From assembly GCF_019578655.1 (NCBI RefSeq), contig NC_063257.1:22320001-22384000 (forward strand): 64,000 nucleotides of DNA, in the 5' to 3' direction. Position 1 is the stretch's first letter; the number at the start of each line of letters is the position of its first letter. Shown here piece after piece: positions 25,271 through 37,508 of the stretch. The stretch is from Ricinus communis (lineage: Eukaryota > Streptophyta > Magnoliopsida > Malpighiales > Euphorbiaceae). A program made the position numbers and the translations under genes. The notes below the pieces were generated by a model. That model was not told the origin of the DNA and made no database searches. It was given only the letters and a program-made list of their open reading frames with translations.

Positions 25271-26566
25271 TGATGTGTCTTTTTTAGTACTCGTAAGTGC
25301 ATAAACCGTTCCTATAGTAAGGGTAAGTTCACCAGGAGGTTGATATCTCAAGGGATTATGAGGCCACTTATTATAAAGACTAATTATCAATACAAAACAA
25401 TAAAAGTAAATCTAAACACTCTAAATCAGTATTTTGAGAGGATAATATTTATAAAATAAAGTAACTAAATAATAATTAAACATGCAATGCAAATGCAGAT
25501 TTTTATGATCTAAAACTATATGCTAAATATAGTATTTAATCTAGCCATTTACTTAGTAATCTCCTTGTTTTACTTTAAGCCTAGATCTAATGAATGAGAT
25601 AGCAATGTGCATTTTTCCTAAATCACTCAAGCTAATGATGCAGCCTAGGTTTCTTATACCAACATAGGTTAAAGTAAAGATGATGTTCTTAATACTTTTA
25701 ACCTAAAGATTTTCATAACAAAAATTACTAGTAAATTGATATGACAGTCACCAATAATAATAGATGAAATTAATACATATATGAAGGTAAAGAAATCATT
25801 CATTAAATAAATAAATAACAAGGTTCATACAAAAGTAAAAAGGCTAAACTAAACATTTATAAAAACTAGCCTAACATATTTAACCTAATGATCATGGTAT
25901 TAAATAGAAAGACATAAAATAAAAAAAGTAAAAACTCCCTCTAGATCAAGAATTTCTTCAAGTAGGAAGAAGATTGGTCCTCACTCTCAACTTCTTGAAA
26001 AGCTCCTCAGATCCTAAAAAGAGTAATGAAAACTAAACTAAAGTGTTTATGGAAAACTGTAAAGAATTATGGAGAGAATAATGGTGATAGGTGTAGAAAG
26101 CGGGTAGGAGAAAACTCCCCCCCCCCCCCCCCCCCCCTCTTTTCTCGAATTAGGTTTTTGCCGAGATATATATAGAGAAGAGTCCTCCTCTATATAAATC
26201 TCCATAGAGATAAGTATACTAATATAAACAGATAAGACTTTAGGTCTCTTTATCTCTACCAAATACTATCCCATAAATAACTCTTAATATAAATCCTAAT
26301 AATTATACAAAATGTCTAAATTGTCCCTTGGGCCTTGTAATTAGCAGTCCATGCGTCTTAATCTTAGGCATTGATATGAACATGTCCAATTAAGCTTCTT
26401 TTCGAGTGTTTAGCTCCATATTTTTCTTTTTTTGCTAATATTCCTGAAAATATACAATTAAACTTAAGTGAGGTAAAAACACATATTTTCACCATTTTAT
26501 ATATAGAAATATATCATTAGAGCTCTAAAATGCCCTTAAATATCTATACATAATTTGGACCGATCA
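25271..26566 (-). repeat. Right (5') LTR of the Athila-like element
   Basis: Matches the left LTR along its length. It carries an extra C-run (26117-26137) absent from the left copy, and ends in CGATCA, giving TGATCG in element sense. Confidence 0.92.
26117..26137. repeat. Poly-C tract (21 bp)
   Basis: An uninterrupted run of C. The homologous place in the left LTR reads only CTCCTCCCTC, so the run expanded after insertion, or is an assembly artefact. Confidence 0.9.
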
Positions 26567-27365
26567 ATAAACACTCTCTTTTCATAAAAATTATTGTTCT
26601 CCTATTAGTTCACTTTATTTAAAATCTTAATTTAATAACTTACTATTAATTTAACACATTAAATTATTTTTATATTTTTAGTAAATAAAAGGAAGATAAA
26701 TTTATTTATTAATGGTCGATTTTGAATTTTTTTTTTCACGTGAATGTAATATTTTTCTTTTATTTTTAACGACTTCTTATATGTTTTTTTTCTATATAAA
26801 TAATTATGAAAGTGTAAAATTTCTAAAATATAAAGTATTATTATTCATGTAATAAATATTTTAAAATTGAAAATAAAATCATAAAATTTAGGTTATAACA
26901 TATTGTGTAGGTGAAAGAGATTTATCTTTCTATTAGTAAATAAATTTATTTTATTTTTTATTAAAAAATAAAATTAGTGTAATTTATTAAATACGTAACA
27001 AATTATTAAGTTAGATAAAAGAAATCAATAGAAAAATAATTATCTTAAAAAAGTATTCAAAAGAACGTATTACTAATATTCCTCTTTAATAAAAATTGGG
27101 CCAACTGCTTTCTTTATCTCGCTTGCCCTTAGTCCGTCTAGCGCCTTTCGGTTGGGGTCCGATGAAAGTTATCCTAGTAGTGATAGTACAGTTGCAATAA
27201 GTACTTTAAAGCTCAACAAGGAAAAATATTCGCGTAGCTGAAGCTTACTAAGCAAAAGCTGGTCCAGCTCCGGTGGCATTTAAATTAGATAAAATAAATC
27301 AATAGAAAAATAATTATTTTAAAAAAGTATTCAAAAGAGATTATTACTAATATTGCTCTTTGATA
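26567..27365. other. AT-rich spacer with an 80-bp direct repeat around a 194-bp segment
   Basis: 27011-27090 and 27285-27364 are near-identical 80-bp copies (both start TTAGATAAAA and contain AAAAAGTATTCAAAAGA). They flank 27091-27284, which is less AT-rich and resembles no neighbour. Nothing else is seen between 26567 and 27010. Confidence 0.75.
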
Positions 27366-30300
27366 ATATATGGTTGTTTTCTCATATTATAAAATTAATC
27401 TATTTAAGGGGTTGTTTTCTCGTACTCACAAATATACAAAAATTACGGGGTTATTTTCTCAAATTCATAAATATACGAGTTTTACGGAATTATTTTCTTA
27501 TATTAAGAAATATACCACTATTACGGGGATATTTTTTCATATTAAATTATTAGCACTATTCCGGAATTCATTTATCAAATTTATAAATATACACGTTTTA
27601 CGGGATTATTTTTTTATATGGACATACCCCTTTTACAGGGTTATTTTCTCATATTATAAAATTAACCTATTTAAAGGATTGTTTTCTCATACTCATAGAT
27701 ATACCAAAATTACAGGGTTATTTTCTTCGATTGATAAATATCCCTGTATCACGGGGTTGTTTTCCCATATTAAAAAATTACCCCTTCTATGAGGTTGTTT
27801 TCAAAAAGTCGCAATTACACTACTTTTATAGGATTGTTTTCTCAGATTCATAAATATACATGTTTTACGGGGTAATTTTCTTATATTGATAAATATACTA
27901 CTTTTACGAGATTGTTTTCTCATATTAAATTATTAGCACTATGATGGGATTTTTTTCTCAAATTCATAAATATATACGTTTTACGGAGTTATTTTCTTAT
28001 ATTGATAAAAGTACCCTTCTTACGGGGGTTGTTTTCTCATATTATAAAATTAACCCATTTAAGGGGTTGTTTTCGCATACTCACAAATATACCAAAATTA
28101 CAGGGTTATTTTCTTCGATTGATAAATATCCCCGTATTACGGGGTTGTTTTCTAATATTTATAAATATACCCCTCTTACGGGGTTATTTTCTCATATTAT
28201 AAAATTAGCCTATTTAAAGGGTTGTTTTCTCATATTTATAGATATACCAAAATTACAGGGTTATTTTCTCCGATTGATAAATATTCCTGTATCACGGGGT
28301 TGTTTTGCCATATTAAAAGATTACCCCTTCTACGAGGTTATTTTCAAAAACTCGCAATTACACGACTTTAATGGAGTTATATTCTCAGATTTATAAATAT
28401 ACACGGTTTACGGAGTTATTTTCTTATATTGATAAAAATACCCATTTTATAGGGGTTGTTTTCTCATATTATAAAATTAACCCATTTAAGGGGTTATTTT
28501 CTCATACTCGTAAATATACCAAAATTACGAGGTTCTGTTCTCCGATTGATAAATATTCATGTATTACGGGGTTGTTTTCTAATATTTATAAATATACCCC
28601 TCTTACGAGATTGTTTTTTCATATTAAAAAATTTATCCCTTCTACGAGACTATTTTCTCATACCCACAATTACACTACTTTAACGGGGTTATTTTCTCAG
28701 ATTCATAAATATACATGTGTTACGGAGTTATTTTCTTATATTATGAAATATACCACTATTACGGGGTCGTTTTCTCATATTAAATTATTAGCACTATTCT
28801 GGGATTCAATTCTCAAATTTATAAATATACACGTTTTATGGATTTATTTTCTTATATGGACATACCCCTTTTACGGGGTTATTTGCTCATATTATAAAAT
28901 TAACTCATTTAAAGGGTTATTTTCTCATACTCACGAATATACCAAAATTACAAGGTTATTTTCTCCTATTGATTAATATCACTGTATCACGGGATTGTTT
29001 CCTTATATTAAAAAATTACGCCTTCTACGAGGTTATTTTCACAGACTCGTAATTACACTACTTTTACGGAGTTTTTTTCTCATATTCATAAATATATACA
29101 TTTTACAGGGTTATTTTCTTATATTGAGAAATATCCCACTTTTACGGGGTCGTCTTCTCATATTAAATTATTAGCACTATTTTGTTGTTGATTTCTCAAA
29201 ATTTATAAATATAAACGTATAACGAGGTTATTTTCTTATATGGAGAAATATACCCCTTTTATGGGGTTGTTTTCTTATATTATAAAGTTAACCCATTTAA
29301 GGGGTTGTTTTCTCAAACTCACAAATATACTACAATTACGGGGTTATTTTCTCAGATTCATAAATATCCCGATATTACGAGGTTGTTTTCACATATTAAA
29401 AAATTTACCCCTTCTACGAGATTGTTTTCTCATATTAAAAAATTTACCATTCTACGAGGTTGTTTTCTTAGACTCGCAATTACACTACTTTTACAGGATT
29501 GTTTTCTCAGATTCATAAATATAGATGTTTTATGGGGTTATTTTCTTATATTGATAAATATACCACTTTTACGAAATCGTTTTCTCATATTAAATTATTA
29601 GCACTATGATGGGTTTTTTTTTCTTAAATTCATAAATATATACATTTTACGGAGTTATTTTCTTATATTGACAAAAGTACCCTTTTTATGGGGGTTGTTT
29701 TCTCATATTATAAAATTAACCCATTTAAGGGGTTGTTTTCGCATACTCACAAATATACCAAAATTACGGGGTTATTTTCTCCGATTGATAAATATCCTGT
29801 ATTACGGGGTTGTTTTCTAATATTTATAAATATACCCCTCTTACGAGATTGTTTTCTCATATTAAATAATTTAGCCCTTCTACGAGGCTATTTTCTCATA
29901 CTCGCAATTACACTACTTTTACGGGGTTATTTTCTCATATTCATAAATATACATGTTTTACGGAGTTATTTTCTTATATTAAGAAATATACCACTATTAC
30001 GGGGTCGTTTTCTCATATTAAATTATTAGCACTATTTTGGAGTTCATTTCTCAAATTTAAAAATATACACGGTTTACGAAGCTATTTTCTTATATAGACA
30101 TACCCCTTTCACGGGGTTATTTGCTCATATTATAAAATGAACCCATTTAAAGGGTTGTTTTCTCATACTCACAAATATACCAAAATTACAGGGTTATTTT
30201 CTCCGATTGATTAATATCCCTGTATAACGGGGTTGTTTTCTCATATTAAAAAATTACCCCTTCTACGAGGTTATTTTCTCAGACTCGCAATTACTCTAAT

Positions 30301-31303
30301 TTTACGGAGTTATTTTCTCATATTAATAAATATACACATTTTTCGGGGTTATTTTCCTATATTGAGAAATATCCTACTTTTACGGGGTCATCTTTTCATA
30401 TTAAATTATTAGCACTATTTTGTTGTTGATTTCTCAAATTTATAAATATACACGTATAACGAGGTTATTTTCTTATATGAAGAAATATACCCTTTCTATG
30501 GGCTTGTTTTCTTATATTATAAAGTTAACCCATTTAAGAGGTTGTTTTCTCAAACTCACAAATATACCACAATAACGGGGTTGTTTCCTCAGATTCATAA
30601 ATATCCCGGTATTTCGAGGTTGTTTTCACATATTAAAAAATTTACCCCTTCTACGAGGTTGTTTTCTCATATTAAAACATTTACTATTCTACGAGGTTGT
30701 TTTCTTAGACTCGCAATTTCACTAGTTTTACCAGATTGTTTTCTCATATTCATAAATATACATGTTTTACGGGGTTATTTTCTTATATTGATAAATATAA
30801 TACTTTTACGGGATCATTTTCTCATATTAAGTTATTAGCACTGTTATGGGGTTTTTTTCTCAAATTCATAAATATACATGTTTTACGAAGTTATTTTCTT
30901 ATATTGACAAAAATACCCTTTTTACGGGGGTTGTTTTCTCATATTATAAAATTAATCCATTTAAGTGGTTGTTTTCTCATACTCACAAATATACCAAAAT
31001 TACGGGGTTATTTTGTTCGATTGATAAATATCCACGTATTAAAAATTTACCCATTCTACGAGGCTGATTTCTCATATTAAAAAATTTACCCCTTCTACGA
31101 TGCTGTTTTCTTGCACTCTCAATTACACTACTTTTACAGGTTTATTTGCTCAGATTCCTAAATATACTCGTTTTACGGGTTTATTTTGTAATATTGACAA
31201 ATATACCACTTTCATAGGGTCATTTTTTCATATTAAGTTATTAGCACAATTATGGGGTTGTTTTCTCAAATTCATAAATATACACGTTTTACGGAATTAT
31301 TTC
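27366..31303. repeat. 39-bp minisatellite array 1 with higher-order repeats
   Basis: About 100 degenerate monomers of 38-39 bp. The core is ACGGGGTTATTTTCT or ACGAGGCTGTTTTCT, followed by a variable part such as CATATT...AAATTTACCCCTTCT. A marker (TTATTAGCAC) recurs at 27547, 27930, 28785, 29168, 29595, 30023, 30406, 30832 and 31238. The spacings are 383, 855 (two units), 383, 427, 428, 383, 426 and 406 bp, so the monomers are arranged in higher-order units of roughly 10-11. Open frames here follow from the 39-bp (13-codon) period. The same family forms the larger array at 46.2-59.1 kb. Confidence 0.93.
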
Positions 31304-32000
31304 AAAAAGTGCTTTTATAGGCATTTTTATCCATAAAATTACTTTTAATTGATAATGGGGTCAATAAAATTACTATAGGTACATTCATTCATTAAAGCAT
31401 AAACAACTTCTATCTGAAGCAGCTTGAAAAATAAAATTTTCTCAAAATATAATTAGAATAGAGTTTAATTTGGCCATTAATTTTGTCACACGGGCTTAAT
31501 TTAGTCTTTTTTAAATTTTTAGATTTTTTTAGTGCAAATCCTTATATGTTTGTCTCAAATTAACCATATTCTATAAAAAAGTGAGAGTGAAAGTCACTTG
31601 AAATAAAAAATAATTAAATAATTTTATAATAATATTTAAAAACTATTATATAATTTTAGTATAATTAATATAATTAAACAATAAATAGTTATTACCACTA
31701 TTATTCTCACCAAAATTGCCCTCACCTCCATCGCTTTCAATACCACCACCATAGTTATTTCATTCATCGTCATTATTAAAAAAATAGTAAGAATATAGAA
31801 AAATAATAATTTTTTTTTGGATTCTGTTTAAATATCAATATATATTTTTAAATTTAAATAATTTAATTTAATATAAAAATTAATATTTTTTACTTTCTAA
31901 TGTATCCATTCTCTTTCTAGAAAGTGTGTAATTCAATACCCATTTTTCAGATCTAGATGTCAAGGGAATTACATAAAACCCTATGTTGAAAGTTACTGCC
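31304..32000. other. AT-rich segment between array 1 and the Ogre-type LTR
   Basis: No gene or recognised repeat. The start of the Ogre-type LTR must lie in or just after this stretch, but I could not fix its boundary because no second LTR copy is present in the window. Confidence 0.4.
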
Positions 32001-32184
32001 TTCTTGGATCTCGAGAGACAGAAGACAGGCGAATCCAAGATTAGGGTTGAGGTTAATCCGACTAAAGTCACCTTTTTTTAATCAATTTGGAGTTAATTGT
32101 CAAAAAAATGAAGTTTGAGGGTCAAAACAATGAATTTCACAACTTCGAAGACTAAATTACAAATTTTTCACAAACTTCCCCATT

Positions 32185-32264
32185 TAGAGCCCATCGGCTT
32201 TGCGTAGAGCTTATCGGCTCTACCTAGAGCCGGTCGGCTCATCACAGAGCCCATCAGCTCGAGC
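32185..32264. repeat. 20-bp tandem repeat with dyad symmetry, four copies, in the Ogre-type LTR
   Basis: Copies start at 32185, 32205, 32225 and 32245, each of the type TAGAGCC..TCGGCT. The core AGCC(G/C)(A/G)TCGGCT is close to a palindrome. A related single copy (GAGCCAATCGGCTTAGCCC) occurs near 33290. Confidence 0.85.
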
Positions 32265-32509
32265 CGGTCTACACAGTGCTGATTTGTGTTTTTCTTGGTT
32301 CGACTTCATTTGCTTTTTACACTTTTACGTCTAAATACAGATTCTAGAAAGCATTTAATGATAATTGATGGACATTTAATAATATTTATTTGAATTTTAA
32401 AGATTTAATTTATTAAATATTGGTAAATAATTATCGATTCTTTAAAAAAGAGTTTTAAATAAGATTGAAGTCTATCTGCTCCTCTAGGGTTTCTAAAAAA
32501 CTTACTCTC

Positions 32510-32518
32510 TATAAATAG
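32510..32518 (+). promoter_or_regulatory. TATA box of the Ogre-type LTR
   Basis: TATAAATAG is placed about 1.6 kb before the PBS, as expected for a long LTR with its own RNA polymerase II promoter. Function is inferred. Confidence 0.55.
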
Positions 32519-34158
32519 AAAGTGATGACCTAGGGGGAGGTACAACAACAATATCAATTAGAAGACTGTGATTGAAAACCCTACATTGATTTTAAAGCAG
32601 AAGCAATTTTTGGTAACTAAGGAGCAAAGGTGACTAAGAAAGAACTCAAGATTTGGAAACTTTTGTAAAATGACAGAAGCTTTTTCAATACCTCATTCAA
32701 CACTGGATTCCAAAACGATCTTCGATTCAACTGCGTCATCATCTCTTGAAACTCGTAGAATAATCAACTACGGTGACAACCTGAGGGTTCCTCTACATCT
32801 ATTATAATAACATCACTCATATTAAACTGGTTTTCTTATTCTTTTATGTTTTTTCTTAGCAACATGAATATGGTTACTTTTGTTTCTTGTTTTCCATGTT
32901 TGATATAATTAGATTAGGGTTTCTTATGGGTTAATATATTGTTAATTTTATTAGATTTTGAATATGATAATAAGAACGCATTGGGTTTTGAATCTAATAA
33001 TATGTCTACCTGTGGATTTTGAATCTAATTAGTCACAAGATTAGGATTATATGATTAGATTTATATTTTCTTTAAAATATGTAATCTACCATGTTTTGTT
33101 TGCTATATATCTAGACTTCAGGGTTTGCATGACTTTTTAGGGTTTCTAATTTAATATTATGTTATTTATATCTTTTACTTTATTTTTTTCTATGTTATAA
33201 TTAATTTTTTTACCTTCTGTGCATGTGAAATTAGCTTTAGGACATGAGAATTGCAAAGAAGCTGTAGAAAACCAGCCTGGAGAAACCCTAGAGCCAATCG
33301 GCTTAGCCCATCATAGTCCTGATTTTTAGAGCTTTTACGAGTTTTTGATGTATTTTTGATGATTTTATATACTGTAATTTAGTTTTAGGATTTTTCTTTA
33401 TAATTTTTAATTGTAGGCCGAGTTGTAATAGCTAGGTTTACTTTTTACACTTTATCTTTATTTATTCTTAGTTTAATGTTTGTCAAATAACTGTAACATG
33501 ACTGCTTAATTAAAATGGGACAAATAAACTTTAGGTTAAAATCAACTCTTGCATAAAAATTGTAGTCCATTAGGTTAATTGTGCTTAAGTTCTAAAATCA
33601 ATGTAGACTTAATGGGCTCTACCATGTTCTAGTTAGGTTAGGTAGGCCATATTAGATTTAGGTTCACATAGTTGGGGCTTATTATAATAAGTAGGCCATC
33701 TAGGATTAAAGACTTGGTAAAATATGACTTACAATTTGGCTAGACTAGGAGAGACATGTACGTAATTAACTAGTCAGATTAATAATCTTAACATGGGTTA
33801 GGCTTAATAAAATTGGGCTAGACTTAAGTGAACCATATGTATTTTTTGATATGCTTGTATATGAACTGTTGTGTTTATAGGAAATGATTTGTTAAATAAT
33901 AAAATTAAAGACCAAGATACACAAATAAAGAAGTTGGCTTATGAATCCATCTCTGGATTTGTGGCGTAAGCTTCCTTATGGAATTTGAGAAACGTCATTG
34001 ATTAGTAAATGTGTCTCGGTGAATTACCCGGGTGGCAACTTCCATCACGCTAGCTAGTCTCAGTGAGTAGTTAGCATGTTTTCGATTAGGTTGAAAAGCC
34101 TTACAGTGCCGTAGTCGCTAATGATATTTGGGTGCGTGCTCGAAACCGCTGCCCATAG

Positions 34159-34176
34159 TGGTGACTCCACCGGGGA
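34159..34176 (+). promoter_or_regulatory. Primer binding site (tRNA-Arg type) of the Ogre-type element
   Basis: TGGTGACTCCACCGGGGA differs slightly from the TGGCGACTCCGCTGGGGA complement of tRNA-Arg used by Ogre/Tat elements. It marks the end of the 5' LTR at about 34155. Confidence 0.8.
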
Positions 34177-34954
34177 TAAGAGAAGCTGATTTTAGTGTAT
34201 GTTTTTCTTTAATTTTATTATTTAACGGATTATTCTTGCATCACTACACCATTTTCACACATTGTGCACTTTGGTCCCTATAGCCCCAATGACGCCGGTT
34301 AGTGTTTGTTTGGCTCCACTCGAACCCTAGAATGGTGACACTGGTTAACCATCACTCACAAATAATAAGTGAATTTCCTTTATCGCATGGACCCTTGAGT
34401 GGGGAGACAAGCCAAGGAAGACCACTTTTTACTTGTGGGAGCCTTTATCCTTACCCAAGACACAAGTCATGATAATGACCGTAGAAATCTCCCTTAGGAA
34501 CCCTATTGCTTGCTCTATGAAATATTTTTCTTTATAAGTGTTTAAAGCCCAAGTGTTAAAGGCCTTAGCCCAAAATATGTGGAATCAAGCCTAGGCCCAA
34601 AATATGCAGGCTTTATGCTTATACTGAGAAACATTGCCTTGTTTGTTTTAAATCTGCTTTGAGAGCTTATGGCAACCATGTGCAGGAGTAATAAGGTTGA
34701 AAGGATGATTGTATATTAATGTATGTGCTAACCCTTTTTCTTTTCTGTCTGTATACATTGCACGTGCATCATGCATCTTATGCATCGCATGCATCATATT
34801 AACCCTTATTTCTTTTAGCCATATAGATTCTCTTGTGGGTTGGAAGAGGCAAGATAATAGGAGGCTGGAAAGAGTACCCATTTCTCCACGAATTTGAGTT
34901 GTGTTAGAACATCTTGAAATACCATGGCACTAAGCTACTGAAGCCACATCTGAA

Positions 34955-36540
34955 ATGGCTAATGAAAGAGCTAACAAGCAAGATGTTGAGATCCTTAAGA
35001 ATGTCGTAATAAAAAATTTAAGGGGTGTGATTCGGGAAGAGCTCTAACAACTCTTATTAGGATGGCTGCGAACTAAGCCCAACCAGTTGATCCTCCTGTT
35101 GTTGTTGACCCTGCTGTAGTTGCTGCTGCTAATGCCAATGCTGAAGACCCGACTAGGAGGGGAGTGCCCCAGAATTTCTAGGACTTTGATGAATTTATGA
35201 TAGACTAGGCTAAGAAGGAGACTGCCCTTGCTACCAATGAAGCTATAAGCAGCTTGAGCGCTAGGCTTGACAAAATGCAAGGCATGCTGGAAATCAGAGG
35301 TTTGGACCCTACCTATGATTTTGAAGAGCTGGTTTTGACATGTGAAGACAAGCTGCTTGCGAAGTTCAGAATGCCCGAGATGTACAAGTTTAATGGGACT
35401 GGTGATCTAAAAGTTCATCTAGAATAGTATGTAACAATCATGAAAGTACTCGGCTGAATAGGACCCAAATTATCAAGCTATTTATGCTATCACTTGAAGG
35501 ACCCAGCTGTAAATTGGTACCATGGTCTAAAAAAATCTGCCCAAGCTGAATGACGTGATTTATGTAACTCCTTTGTCGAGCAATATGATTATAATACTCA
35601 TTTAGAAGTGTCAATTAGGAATCTCAAATCCACCAAGCAAAAGCTAAATGAGTTATTCTCTGATTTCTAGACTAGATGGAGGAATAAATCTAGATCAATG
35701 AAGAAAAAGCCCTCTAAAAAGGACCAAGTTTGCATGGTGGTCTAAAATATTCTTCCAGGATGGGTTGAAAGGTTGCAAATGAGAAACTCAAAAACCTTCA
35801 TGGATTTGTATGATGATAGCTATAGGTCAAAGAGATCGAAAATGACAAAAGAAAGACTGTGAGAATTGGTGGAAGGGCGAATTACTAAGCTGGAGGGAGC
35901 AGGAGCTTGGATGTGAATGTTGTGCAACAACTGAAGAAGTTTTCCAACTTTAAGCAACCTCTCTCCAAAATCTTTGAGAGGTTAGTTTAAAATGGCATAT
36001 GCTCAACCCACTACCCTTAAGAACCCACCTAACCTTAACGCAGTCAGTTATAAACCTAACACTTACTGCAAATTCTACCAAGCACCTGGCCACCATACTG
36101 ACAACTATATCCGGCTAAAGCATGAAATTCAAGACCTTATCGATACCAGAAAACTGACCAACCCTAACCAATTTAGCACTAGAAGAAATCCCTTATTAAA
36201 CTACAACAACACATTATCCCCAAACTAGGTGTCTATGATCAACTCTGACTTCAACGGAGAGGAGGTCATGAGCTCTTTCAAAGACATACACCAACCAGAA
36301 CCAGAACCAAAACTAAGCCACACACAAAGAACCTGAGCTAGGAGCGCCACTATCTGTGGTGTTTCGACATTTAAAATTGAGTGAAAACTCAAGTCCCAAC
36401 TGTAAGAAGACAGTCCTAAGCCTCATAATGGTCAATATTATGAGTATGACCAGGCTTTCAGGCATGTGACGGACAAGTGCAACTGTCTCAAGCATTTCAA
36501 GACTTTATTGACTTTGAGGAATGGCAAGTCGAGCAACTTC
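34955..36540 (+). pseudogene. Gag of the Ogre-type element
   Basis: A gag-like frame starts near 34955 (MANERANKQD) and is broken by many stops. Landmarks include LLAKFRMPEMYKFNGTGDL near 35360, the gag core with AVNWYHGL near 35510 and a long gag helix region to about 35870. Two zinc-knuckle-like segments follow: TYCKFYQAPGHHTDNY (about 36061) and YEYDQAFRHVTDKCNCLKH (about 36440). Such C-H-rich segments precede the protease in Ogre/Tat gag. The product is not made from this copy. Confidence 0.8.
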
Positions 36541-36965
36541 CTCAGTATGAGTGTAAAGACCTGCTAGGGCAGCCTTCAAGAGAATTCGATTTCAAGGTCT
36601 GATATTCGAAGCCTCCTTTGGTTGACATTTGAATTGAGGATATTATGCCAAGTGGTTGGGTGTTAGACAATGATCAAGCAGCTTATGAGCCTTATCTTCT
36701 AGAGGTTTGGAAAGAAGGGGAAAAGAAGTCAGTCATGGCTATCGACATCTAGTATAGCTTTGGAGATGAGTGTGAAGTCCAAGACACCGAGACCAAGGAC
36801 ATCTGGGCAGACATCGACTCTAATAAGAAAACCAAGCCAGCAGGTAAGGATAAAGAAGCCGGAGTACAAGAGCTGAAGCAAGATAAACAAGCGCCTAAAA
36901 ATGGGGATACTAGGTTGTTAATAAGGCAATGAAAGAAAGAGAAAAAGATAGCTGATGTCTAGGAG

Positions 36966-37480
36966 TTGCTGATGTACTCATCGAATCGTAGAAAGGCCCT
37001 AATCCAGGAATTGTCTAGTATAAGTGTTAGCACAGTAGCTACCCTTGAGAAAATAAACAAGATGGTAATTGACAAGACCACTAGGATGATCACTTTCTCA
37101 AATGAAGACCTACCACTTGAGGGAAGAAGCCACAATAAGGCTCTCTACATAGCAGCAGAGGTCAAAGGGAAGAGAACCCTATATGTGTGATGGTGGATGA
37201 TGGGTCAGCCATCAATGTGTGTCCTTCTTGCATACTCTCTAAGCTGAGGATGACTGCGAAAGACCTAAAACCATCATATATGGTTATAAACGCCTATCAA
37301 TGAGATAAATAGAGATGTGGAAGAAAAATTTTCAGCATTGATAAAGACAGGTCCTATCGAATCCTAGGTGGACTGTCTTGGACATCTTTGTAACTTCTGC
37401 AATATTACTGGGAAGGCCATGTTCCATGCCCTAGGAGGAGTTCCTTCCAACGCTAAAGGAACTCCTCTTGATAAGGTTGT
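36966..37480 (+). pseudogene. Aspartic protease of the Ogre-type element
   Basis: ITFSNEDLPLEGRSHNKALYI is the segment that leads into the Ogre protease. After a TGA at 37188 a shifted frame gives VMVDDGSAINVCP, the retropepsin active-site region. Later stops break it again. Confidence 0.8.
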
Positions 37481-37508
37481 CTAGACTATCCAAGAAGCTG
37501 TCAAGGAG

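Larger units (their letters stand above)
10105..26566 (-). mobile_element. Athila-like non-autonomous gypsy LTR retrotransposon, interrupted by a nested insertion
   Basis: The two LTRs (10105-10194 plus 19523-20710 on the left; 25271-26566 on the right) match along their length. In element sense they start TGATCGGTCC (the left copy starts with TA) and end GACACATCA. The putative flanking duplication is ATGAA/ATAAA (4 of 5 match). A tRNA-Asp-type primer binding site sits beside the right LTR, so the element reads on the - strand. The internal region (20711-25270, about 4.56 kb) has gag and an aspartic protease but no recognisable reverse transcriptase, RNase H or integrase. It would therefore depend on a partner element. 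The Tekay-type element at 10195-19517 is inserted in its left LTR. Confidence 0.88.

Noticed and set aside
27366..31303. CRISPR array
   Set aside because: Repeats are tandem 39-bp monomers without unique spacers of constant length, in a plant genome, with no cas genes.
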